Assembly: GCA_018399855.1 (NCBI GenBank)
Contig: JAGYNX010000059.1
Location: forward strand, 1-9,649
Length of the DNA: 9,649 bases
Reading direction: 5' to 3'
DNA from: Spirochaetota bacterium
Lineage (GTDB): Bacteria > Spirochaetota > UBA4802 > UB4802
Positions within the stretch are counted from its first letter, which is position 1; every line of letters starts with the position of its first letter. Position numbers and translations under genes: made by a program. Under the pieces are notes generated by a model that ran no database searches, had not been told where the DNA came from, and worked only from the letters and a program-made list of their open reading frames with translations. Shown here piece by piece: positions 1 to 5,709 of this stretch.

Positions 1-468
1 ACCATTTACCGTTACTTTACTAACAAGGAAACAATAATAAATGAATTGTACTGCATCATCCGGGAAGAACTTCATCAGGAAACCATAAAGAACATACCCG
101 AGAACGTCAGCGTTCATGACGAGTTTTACCTGAAATGGCGAAATATACTTATGTATTTTATAAATAATCCCTACGAGGCAAGCTTCATTGAGCAATACTC
201 CGCTTCACCATATATCAGCCGGGAGTCAATCAAAGAAAATAATCGGCGTAATCAACATCTTAAGGATCTTATCGCACGGGGTATTGCCGAAGGCCAGATA
301 CGGGATGTTGATTATACGACTATTACAGTCTATATGTGGGGGACGGTGAAGCAGCTTCATCACCTGCATACCTCGGGATCCATCCGTATAACCGATGGCA
401 TCATTGATGACATCTATACTGTATTTTGGGAAGGAATACGAAAAAAACAGGGCAGTGGGGAAGAGTAG
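1..468 (+). CDS. TetR-family transcriptional regulator, 5'-truncated by window edge
   Basis: Frame 1 is open from the first base to a TAG at 466-468, giving 155 visible residues. The first residues read TIYRYFTNKETIINELY, which matches the end of the TetR helix-turn-helix (recognition helix with the YxYF motif, then the N-K-E-x-I/L turn). The true start therefore lies about 35-45 residues upstream, outside the window. A TTG at 46 is in frame but would remove the recognition helix, so I reject it as the start. The rest is a helical ligand-binding and dimerisation domain containing NNPYEASFIEQY and ARGIAEGQIRDVD, phrases typical of the TetR C-terminal region. The effector cannot be read from the sequence. 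No terminator is obvious after the stop. It may belong to a separate neighbouring operon; whether it also controls the downstream cluster is unknown. Confidence 0.85.
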   Translation, partial: TIYRYFTNKETIINELYCIIREELHQETIKNIPENVSVHDEFYLKWRNILMYFINNPYEASFIEQYSASPYISRESIKENNRRNQHLKDLIARGIAEGQIRDVDYTTITVYMWGTVKQLHHLHTSGSIRITDGIIDDIYTVFWEGIRKKQGSGEE

Positions 469-478
469 CAAATTCTGA

Positions 479-735
479 ATATTCGTTGTTGACGAGTTTC
501 CCTGTTCTCTGAAAGAATTTGAATAGCGGGTATATCCTGATCACATAGGGCAGGTGAGAGAACAAATTAAAAAATACCTTGATAATCAAACAGGAGAATA
601 CGCGGTTGAGTTCAGGTTTAAACGAAAAGACATTGATTGGATGTGGATACTGAACATGGATTTGTGGGGATGGCTTTAAAGCCGTATAACATGGAAGCAT
701 TACTGAAGGTGGTACAGCGGGTTCTTGCAGGATGA
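479..735 (+). pseudogene. Decayed remnant of a PAS-containing hybrid sensor kinase (PAS piece plus receiver-domain tail)
   Basis: In frame 2, codons from 479 read IFVVDEFPCSLKEFE, then a TAG at 524-526, then RVYPDHIGQVREQIKKYL followed by DNQTGEYAVEFRFKRKD and WMWIL, ending at TAA 677-679. This follows a PAS/PAC domain closely (S-L-x-E-x-x-x-R-V-x-P-D-D, then E-F-R-x-K-x-K-D-G-x-W-x-W-I-L). Frame 1 then gives ALKPYNMEALLKVVQRVLAG with a TGA at 733-735, which resembles the C-terminal end of a receiver domain (the K-P-[FY]-x-x-x-x-L motif followed by the last helix). The histidine-kinase core expected between them is missing. An in-frame stop, a frame change and an internal deletion all point to an inactive relic. 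The alternative is chance similarity, which is unlikely for two pieces in the right order. Confidence 0.6.
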
Positions 736-841
736 GAGGGGGGGAGAAAAGCTTGAACATTTGGTCAGCATGAATAATGATGGAATGTGGCGGTGGTAAC
801 ATTAAAAAAATATTGTTTTTTCAAAAAAAGCAGCATTTTTC
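736..841. other. Non-coding, AT-rich region upstream of the regulator promoter
   Basis: I see no credible gene here. The first part (736-800) holds a G-rich stretch and no recognisable product. From about 800 to 841 the sequence is strongly AT-rich, with A and T tracts directly upstream of the -35 box at 842. This could serve as an UP-type element for RNA polymerase. I found no GC-rich hairpin followed by a T tract that would count as a terminator. Confidence 0.5.
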
Positions 842-871
842 TTGACAATAATGTGATGATTGGAATATATT
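842..871 (+). promoter_or_regulatory. Sigma70-type promoter of the regulator and operon
   Basis: A perfect -35 box TTGACA at 842-847 is separated by 18 bases from TATATT at 866-871, a 5-of-6 match to the -10 consensus. AT tracts precede the -35 box. Transcription would start near 877-880, about 45 bases before the regulator's start codon. The -10 box lies inside the left arm of the inverted repeat at 865-902, so a repressor bound there would block polymerase. This is a prediction from consensus only. Confidence 0.7.
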
Positions 872-902
872 GACTGATTGACAAATCAATCAGTCAATAT
901 AT
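865..902. promoter_or_regulatory. Operator 1: perfect inverted repeat with 16-base arms over the promoter
   Basis: The left arm ATATATTGACTGATTG (865-880) and right arm CAATCAGTCAATATAT (887-902) are exact reverse complements, separated by the six bases ACAAAT. The central 16-mer GATTGACAAATCAATC (876-891) is shared in pattern with two further sites at 2466 and 3311. The repeat overlaps the -10 box and the predicted start of transcription and ends 22 bases before the regulator's ATG, the expected layout for an autoregulating TetR repressor. The outer halves GACTGAT (872-878) and ATCAGTC (889-895) lengthen the dyad, so it may bind two repressor dimers. Confidence 0.85.
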
Positions 903-924
903 CAATAGCGAGAAAAGAATACTT

Positions 925-1530
925 ATGACAATGATGGAAGAACAAACTGAGAAAAAACGAAAACTTCTTCTCAATTCAGCAATTACTGTTTTCGCACTAA
1001 AGGGATATTACAAGAGCAGGATATCTGATATCGTGAAAGAAGCTAACGTTGCGTATGGTCTTTTCTATCACTATTTTCCGAGTAAAGATGATATTCTTGT
1101 CAAGATTTTCCAGACTTCATGGTTAAACCTGGTAAACAAGATTGATGAAGTGAACGAATCGGTGAAAGATCCCCTGGAGCGAATATACAAGGTGGTTGAA
1201 TACATGTATATGAATTATCATCGCAGTCCTGACCTGATGAAGGTACTCATCATGGATGTGCCAAGACTGGAAAGGTTTTATGATGAGGATAATCAGCAAA
1301 TCTACAAAAAGTTTTTTTCAAAGTTAGAGACAATAATAATTGAAGGGCAAAAATCAGGTCAGATTAGCAATGCGTGTGATCCTGCCATTTGTTCGTTCAT
1401 GGTGCATGGTGTTGTTGACGCAGTTATACGGCAGTACGTGTATAACCCCAATTTCAACGTGAGTGCAATGCCCATAAAGAAGGTTGTGGATCAAACTATG
1501 AAAGTTTTAACAAAAGGCTTTATATCATAA
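925..1530 (+). CDS. TetR-family transcriptional regulator, probable autorepressor of the operon
   Basis: A complete 201-residue protein, the usual length for TetR regulators. Residues about 12-60 form the DNA-binding domain: LLNSAITVFALKGYYKSRISD, then the helix-turn-helix DIVKEANVAYGLFYHYFPSKDDI with the characteristic LFYHYFxSKDD recognition-helix end. The remainder is a helical effector-binding domain of the type found in regulators of fatty-acid and CoA-thioester catabolism. The ligand is likely an acyl-CoA or pathway intermediate (inference). ATG codons at 925, 931 and 934 are all in frame and the ribosome site is weak, so the exact start is uncertain. The gene is first in the operon, directly behind operator 1, which supports autoregulation. 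The next gene follows after 35 bases. Confidence 0.92.
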   Translation: MTMMEEQTEKKRKLLLNSAITVFALKGYYKSRISDIVKEANVAYGLFYHYFPSKDDILVKIFQTSWLNLVNKIDEVNESVKDPLERIYKVVEYMYMNYHRSPDLMKVLIMDVPRLERFYDEDNQQIYKKFFSKLETIIIEGQKSGQISNACDPAICSFMVHGVVDAVIRQYVYNPNFNVSAMPIKKVVDQTMKVLTKGFIS

Positions 1531-1552
1531 CAGGGTGTTATATCCTGTATCC

Positions 1553-1560
1553 AGGAGGTG
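1553..1560 (+). promoter_or_regulatory. Strong ribosome binding site of the 3-hydroxyacyl-CoA dehydrogenase gene
   Basis: AGGAGGTG lies 5 bases before the ATG at 1566. It is far stronger than the site of the preceding regulator gene, so the enzyme should be made in larger amounts than the repressor from one transcript. No operator copy is seen in this gap. Confidence 0.75.
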
Positions 1561-1565
1561 AAATA

Positions 1566-2459
1566 ATGAAAATTCAAAAGGTGACAGTGCTTGGCTCGGG
1601 AACGATGGGTCATGGCATTGCGCAGGTTTCTGCCATGAAGGGATTCAATGTTACGCTATATGACATTGATGATGGTATGCTGAAAAAAGCCATGGCTATC
1701 ATCGAAAAGAACATTGAAAAGCATTTCGTGGCAAAGGAAAAAATAACCAGGGAAGAGGGAGACGCAATAATAAAGCGTCTGAACACATCAACGGACCTGA
1801 AGGAAGCGGTAAAGGATACGGATCTCGTTATCGAAGCAATCCCGGAGAACATGGAATTGAAAAAGAAAGTGTTTGCCGAGATGGATTCGTATTGCCCGGA
1901 AAAAACAATCTTTGCTTCCAATACCTCGGTACTTCCGGTAACAGCCATTGCCGGCGCTACAAACAGGAAGGATAAGTGCGTAGGTTTGCACTTCTTTAAC
2001 CCGGCTGTAGTGATGAAGCTGGTGGAAGTGGTAAAGCCGATTGGTATATCTGAAGAGACGTTGAACATCGTGGTAGATTTCTGCAAGCAGCTTGGCAAGG
2101 TGCCAGTGAAGGTAAAAGATGTTCCCGGCTTTATCGTCAATCGTCTTTTGGGGCTTCTTTACCATGAAGCAGCGCAGATCGTTCTTGAAGGGACAGCAAC
2201 AGCGGAAGAAGTGGACACGGCCATGAAACTTGGTGCCGGACATCCAATGGGTCCGTGTGAGCTGGCTGATTTCGGGGGCTTTGATATAATTGTAAACGCA
2301 GGTGATGCCGTGTATCAGTATACGCATGCTGAAAAAGATGCGGTGAATATCCTTTACCGGAAAATGGTTGAGGCAGGGCGCCTTGGAAGAAAAAACGGAA
2401 AGGGGTTCTATGATTACAATGAAGATGGCACAAAAAGCCAGGCAAAACTTTTTGATTGA
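1566..2459 (+). CDS. hbd: 3-hydroxyacyl-CoA (3-hydroxybutyryl-CoA) dehydrogenase
   Basis: This 297-residue protein has the length of short-chain single-domain enzymes such as Hbd and PaaH. It should oxidise (S)-3-hydroxyacyl-CoA to 3-ketoacyl-CoA with NAD(P) in the cytoplasm, or run in reverse. The N-terminal Rossmann motif VLGSGTMGHGIAQ (residues 8-20) binds the nucleotide. The substrate and catalytic region contains ASNTSVLPV (117-125), LHFFNPA with the catalytic His142, Glu154 in KLVEVV, and Asn191 in PGFIVNRLL. The C-terminal helical domain contains MKLGAGHPMGPCELADFGG, typical of the family. Upstream is AGGAGGTG and the ATG choice is clear. The enoyl-CoA hydratase follows after 37 bases, and that gap carries operator 2. 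Chain-length preference cannot be read from the sequence. Confidence 0.95.
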   Translation: MKIQKVTVLGSGTMGHGIAQVSAMKGFNVTLYDIDDGMLKKAMAIIEKNIEKHFVAKEKITREEGDAIIKRLNTSTDLKEAVKDTDLVIEAIPENMELKKKVFAEMDSYCPEKTIFASNTSVLPVTAIAGATNRKDKCVGLHFFNPAVVMKLVEVVKPIGISEETLNIVVDFCKQLGKVPVKVKDVPGFIVNRLLGLLYHEAAQIVLEGTATAEEVDTAMKLGAGHPMGPCELADFGGFDIIVNAGDAVYQYTHAEKDAVNILYRKMVEAGRLGRKNGKGFYDYNEDGTKSQAKLFD

Positions 2460-2465
2460 AAAATT

Positions 2466-2481
2466 GATTGATAAGTCAATC
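2466..2481. promoter_or_regulatory. Operator 2: 16-base dyad between dehydrogenase and hydratase genes
   Basis: GATTGATAAGTCAATC matches the pattern GAYTG-AYRART-CARTC of operator 1's core (GATTGACAAATCAATC) with identical 5-base arms and 6-base centre. It sits in a 37-base gap and is immediately preceded by another copy of TTGATTGA (2452-2459) at the end of the dehydrogenase gene. No convincing promoter lies beside it, so it could act as a roadblock or secondary binding site. The function is inferred. Confidence 0.6.
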
Positions 2482-2496
2482 GACAAAAAGGAATGA

Positions 2497-3288
2497 ATGA
2501 TGAATTACGAAGATATAATTGTAACTAAAAAAGAGGGAGTGGCAACCATCACTATTGACCGTCCAAAAGTAATGAATGCCATACGGCACCAGACCATGCT
2601 TGAAATACGTGACGCACTTGAAAGCGACCTGGCACGGGATGAGGAAGTGAAGGTGGTGGTACTTACCGGTTCAGGTGATAAGGCATTTATCTCGGGTGGT
2701 GATATTTCCATCATGCAGAAAAGTTCAGGCTACGTGGAAACTGTGTACGAGGTTCCAACGGGACAGGCTATTTGCGGGGAGATTGAAAATTTTAGAAAGC
2801 CAATTATTGCACGAATTAACGGCCTTGCGCTTGGTGGGGGAACAGAAGTAGCGCTGTCGTGTGATATACGGATAGCTTCAAGTAATGCAAAGTTTGGTCT
2901 TCCAGAGATAAAGCTTGGCATTATTCCCGGTTACGGCGGTACACAGCGGCTTACCCGCCTTGTGGGAATGGGGAAAGCCAAGGAGCTGATATTTACCGGT
3001 GACCACATCAGTGCTCAGGAAGCCTATAATATTGGTATGCTGAATCACGTTGTTGAACCCGGTGAACTTGACGTTAAGGTTGACGAAATTTCCCAAAAGA
3101 TAGCTGAAAGGGGATCATTTGCCCTCTATATGGCAAAGACTGCAATTAACAATGGTGCGCAGGCTGATCTGAAAACGGGTATTGCCATGGAGGCCATGTG
3201 TTTCGGCCTGGTTATGGGAAGTGAGGATAAGCAGGAGGGAATGACGGCATTTCTTGAGAAGAGAAAACCTTCATTCAAGGGGAAATGA
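2497..3288 (+). CDS. Enoyl-CoA hydratase (crotonase family)
   Basis: 263 residues, the usual length for a crotonase. It adds water to trans-2-enoyl-CoA to give 3-hydroxyacyl-CoA, the substrate of the upstream dehydrogenase. Visible family features are the CoA and oxyanion-hole segment AFISGGDISIM (about 64-73), GLALGGGTEVALSCDIRIA (109-127) with the first catalytic Glu117, and FGLPEIKLGIIPGYGGTQRL (133-152) with the second catalytic Glu137. Both glutamates of true hydratases are retained, which favours hydratase over isomerase or other crotonase activities. The C-terminal region ends with the usual EGMTAFLEKRKPSFKGK. An AAGGA site precedes the start; ATG at 2497 or 2500 is possible. The gene is flanked on both sides by operator-like dyads. 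Confidence 0.95.
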   Translation: MMNYEDIIVTKKEGVATITIDRPKVMNAIRHQTMLEIRDALESDLARDEEVKVVVLTGSGDKAFISGGDISIMQKSSGYVETVYEVPTGQAICGEIENFRKPIIARINGLALGGGTEVALSCDIRIASSNAKFGLPEIKLGIIPGYGGTQRLTRLVGMGKAKELIFTGDHISAQEAYNIGMLNHVVEPGELDVKVDEISQKIAERGSFALYMAKTAINNGAQADLKTGIAMEAMCFGLVMGSEDKQEGMTAFLEKRKPSFKGK

Positions 3289-3289
3289 A

Positions 3290-3303
3290 ATGTATCTATA
3301 CAT
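3290..3303. repeat. Short inverted repeat after the hydratase gene
   Basis: ATGTATCTATACAT has exact 6-base arms (ATGTAT and ATACAT) around CT, starting 2 bases after the hydratase stop codon. It is too AT-rich and short for a terminator and has no T tract. It lies just upstream of operator 3 and may be part of a promoter (TATACA at 3297-3302 resembles a -10 box) or a second protein site. Confidence 0.35.
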
Positions 3304-3310
3304 ATCTATT

Positions 3311-3326
3311 GACTGATGAATCAGTC
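3311..3326. promoter_or_regulatory. Operator 3: 16-base dyad upstream of the thiolase gene
   Basis: GACTGATGAATCAGTC has 7-base arms (GACTGAT and ATCAGTC) around GA and fits the GAYTG-AYRART-CARTC pattern of operators 1 and 2. It shares the exact 11-mer TATTGACTGAT (3307-3317) with operator 1 (868-878). It lies in the 64-base gap before the thiolase gene, 26 bases ahead of its ATG. An internal promoter is possible but its boxes are weak. Confidence 0.7.
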
Positions 3327-3352
3327 GAATCGCTGATGACCGAGGTGATCAA

Positions 3353-4537
3353 ATGAAAGAAGTAGTAATTGTAGGTGGAGTAAGAACACCGATTGGAAGG
3401 ATGGGAGGTGCATTGTCATCTTTCCGGCCCGAAGAGCTGGCAGCATTTGCCATGAAGGGATTGCGTGAAAGAATGAGCTTTGATCCAGCCATAATAGATG
3501 ATGTGCTGGTTGGACACGCCTGTACTAATAATGCCGCGGTAAATATTGGCAGGTGGGCAACCTTGAAGGCAGGCTTCCCCGATTCAGTGCCGGCCCAGAC
3601 TGTTGAGCGTCAGTGTGGATCATCATTGCAGACCATCAATACTGCGGCTGCATATATTATGGCAGGCTTCGGTGATGTGTATGTTGCGGCCGGGTGTGAA
3701 TCATGGAGCAGGCAGCCATACATGATGAAAAGGCAGGAGTCTCCTTTTTCGCTGGCACCTCCCGCGTGGATAACCCGCGAAACGGGTCCTGACGATGAAA
3801 CAAACGTGCCAATGGGTATAATCGCGGAGATACTTGCCGAAGAGTTTGAGGTATCACGGGAAGAGCAGGACAAGTTTGGTCTTCGCAGTCAGCAGCTTGC
3901 CCGTGAAGCAATTACAACGGGGATTTTCAAGGATGAGATCGTTCCAGTTGAAATACCGCAGCGCAAGGGTGATCCGGTAATTTTTGATACTGACGAACAT
4001 CCCCGTGATACCAGCCTGGAAAAACTGGGAAAACTGCGGCCCGCTTTCAAAAAAGACGGGAGCGTGACCGCCGGAAACTCATCGGGAATGAATGACGGTG
4101 GCGTTGCTGTGCTGGTGATGTCACGTGAGAAAGCGGATGAGCTGGGTCTCACCCCGAAAGCCAGGTTCGTGGCATCCGCGCTGGGTGCCAGGGAACCGAA
4201 GTATATGGGGATTGCCCCGGTGATTGCCTGTGAACGTGTTTTGAAGGATGCGGGGTTGAAGCTTGAAGACATGGATGTAGTTGAATGTAACGAGGCGTTC
4301 GCGTCGCAGACACTTGCTGTGATGAAGATACTGGAGAAGAACGGGCACAGTGTGATTCCGGAAAAGTGGAATCCCCATGGTGGTGCTATTGCCTTTGGAC
4401 ATCCAAACGGTATGTCAGGTGGAAGGCTCGCGATAGGGGTGGTAAATGAATTGCACCGTACCGGTGGCAGGTATGGGCTGGCCACCCTGTGCATAGGTGG
4501 CGGACAGGGCGTGGCGACCATTTTTGAGAAAATATAG
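3353..4537 (+). CDS. Acetyl-CoA acetyltransferase / 3-ketoacyl-CoA thiolase
   Basis: This 394-residue protein has the normal thiolase length. It cleaves 3-ketoacyl-CoA with CoA to give acetyl-CoA and a shortened acyl-CoA, or condenses two acetyl-CoA. All catalytic elements are present: the nucleophile Cys88 in VERQCGSSLQT, ECNEAFASQ (311-319), His350 in GGAIAFGHPNGMSGGR (343-358), and Cys380 in LATLCIGGGQGVA. The N-terminus MKEVVIVGGVRTPIGR is typical. GAGGTG at 3342-3347 supports the ATG at 3353. With the two preceding genes it completes the hydration, oxidation and thiolysis steps of beta-oxidation. It is the only thiolase in the window with a complete active site. The next gene starts 9 bases after its stop, with AGGAGG (4536-4541) overlapping the stop codon. 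Confidence 0.95.
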   Translation: MKEVVIVGGVRTPIGRMGGALSSFRPEELAAFAMKGLRERMSFDPAIIDDVLVGHACTNNAAVNIGRWATLKAGFPDSVPAQTVERQCGSSLQTINTAAAYIMAGFGDVYVAAGCESWSRQPYMMKRQESPFSLAPPAWITRETGPDDETNVPMGIIAEILAEEFEVSREEQDKFGLRSQQLAREAITTGIFKDEIVPVEIPQRKGDPVIFDTDEHPRDTSLEKLGKLRPAFKKDGSVTAGNSSGMNDGGVAVLVMSREKADELGLTPKARFVASALGAREPKYMGIAPVIACERVLKDAGLKLEDMDVVECNEAFASQTLAVMKILEKNGHSVIPEKWNPHGGAIAFGHPNGMSGGRLAIGVVNELHRTGGRYGLATLCIGGGQGVATIFEKI

Positions 4538-4546
4538 GAGGCATCT

Positions 4547-5695
4547 ATGACTGACAGGGTTGCAATAGTTGCGGCGGCGAAAACGGGTTTCAGTCCATCC
4601 AGGTCGGATGCGAATTACTCGGAGCTGGCATACGAGGTTATAGAAAAGGTCCTCACGGAGACAGGGCTGACCATCGGTGATGATATCGATAACAGTATCA
4701 GCTGTTCCCACGATATATGGGATGGGCAAACCATATCCAACATCGGTATAACCGACGTAATTGGTGGACACCTGAGGAACGAAGAGAAAATGGCAATGGA
4801 CGGTTCAACGGCCGTGTATTACGGTACAATCGCGATTCTCTCGGGAGAGTATAACCTGACACTGCTTCTTGCCCATACCAAGATGTCACAGACCAACAGG
4901 AATATCGTGAATAACGATGCCTTCGAGCCGATTTTTTCCAGGAAACTGGGGCTGGATTATACCTCTGCCGGTGCCCTGCAGGCAACCCGGTACATGCACG
5001 TGCATGGAATACAACGGGACCAGGTGGCGAAGGTGGCTGTGAAAAACCTGGGCAACGCTTCCCGAAATGAAACGGCACATAACTTCGGCTTTTACAGCGT
5101 AGAAGACATTATAGAGTCGCCGGTTTTGGCCACACCCATTACCCAGAAGGAGATGGCTCCTGATACGGACGGTGCCGTGGCCATGATACTGGCGTCAGAG
5201 AAGGCAGCAAAGAAGATTACTAAAAACCCCGTGTGGGTGAACGGAATTGGGTCAAGTTATGACGCCCATTATCTTGGTGACAGGGACCTGGCCATGAGCC
5301 GTGCCCTTGAACAGGCAGCCGGCAGGGCGTATGCCATGGCTGGTATAAAAAATCCTGTGAAAGACGTGGACGTCTTCGAGGTTGGCGAGGAATTTGCTCA
5401 CCAGGAGCTCATGTGGTACGAGGGTCTGGGCCTTTGCGAAGCCGGTAAAGGTGGAGAATTGATCGATTCCGGGAGAACCCTGTTCGAGGGTGATATCCCG
5501 GTGAACCCGTCCGGGGGATTGCTTGGCGGCGTTCCCGCCAACGTGGCCGGGCTGCACAGCGTGGCGGAGGCTTTCCTGCAATTGCGGGGAGAGGCAGGCA
5601 GACGGCAGGTGAAAGACGCTGGCGTGGCAGTTGTACAGGGGCAGAGTGGTCATTGCGGCCAGCATCACTGTGTGGTTGTTCTTGGCAGGGATTAA
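4547..5695 (+). CDS. SCP2-type thiolase homologue lacking the nucleophilic cysteine and catalytic histidine
   Basis: 382 residues with thiolase fold features along the whole length: the MTDRVAIVAAAKTGF start, DVDVFEVGEEFAHQELMWYEGLGLC (273-297), and IPVNPSGGLLGG (317-328). At the nucleophile position the sequence reads KMAMDGSTAVYYGT, so Asp85 stands where the neighbouring thiolase has Cys88. The usual GHP histidine motif is GVP (Val329). The C-terminus is unusual: GHCGQHHC at 368-375. It is therefore unlikely to be an ordinary thiolase. Known relatives that work with DUF35 partners include the BbsB subunit of benzoylsuccinyl-CoA thiolase and the Ltp2-type retro-aldolases of steroid side-chain degradation. 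The adjacent homologue and two DUF35 genes suggest a multi-subunit C-C lyase (inference). Positions were matched by eye. Confidence 0.8.
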   Translation: MTDRVAIVAAAKTGFSPSRSDANYSELAYEVIEKVLTETGLTIGDDIDNSISCSHDIWDGQTISNIGITDVIGGHLRNEEKMAMDGSTAVYYGTIAILSGEYNLTLLLAHTKMSQTNRNIVNNDAFEPIFSRKLGLDYTSAGALQATRYMHVHGIQRDQVAKVAVKNLGNASRNETAHNFGFYSVEDIIESPVLATPITQKEMAPDTDGAVAMILASEKAAKKITKNPVWVNGIGSSYDAHYLGDRDLAMSRALEQAAGRAYAMAGIKNPVKDVDVFEVGEEFAHQELMWYEGLGLCEAGKGGELIDSGRTLFEGDIPVNPSGGLLGGVPANVAGLHSVAEAFLQLRGEAGRRQVKDAGVAVVQGQSGHCGQHHCVVVLGRD

Positions 5696-5709
5696 GATGG
5701 AGGTTTCTA

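Noticed and set aside
803..832. A/T tracts forming a possible hairpin (AAAAAA...TTTTTT) as a terminator
   Set aside because: The stem would contain no G-C pairs of note and there is no G-C-rich hairpin before a T tract; an UP-type promoter element is more likely.
1531..1552. ACAGG...CCTGT inverted repeat in the gap before the dehydrogenase gene
   Set aside because: Arms of 5 bases with a 9-base loop are weak and common by chance, and the sequence does not match the operator motif.
1788..2486. Long reverse-strand open frame of 232 codons opposite the dehydrogenase gene
   Set aside because: It lies antisense to a gene with clear catalytic motifs, has no ribosome site, and shows no recognisable domain; it is a shadow of the coding strand.
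3889..4521. Reverse-strand open frame of 210 codons opposite the thiolase gene
   Set aside because: Its Ser/Pro-rich composition is typical of a shadow frame, and the opposite strand encodes an intact thiolase with Cys88, His350 and Cys380.
5653..5709. Longer start for the second thiolase homologue
   Set aside because: It would overlap the previous gene, lacks a ribosome site, and adds residues before the usual family N-terminus MKRNVAIVGGG; GGAGG at 5699-5703 marks the ATG at 5710.
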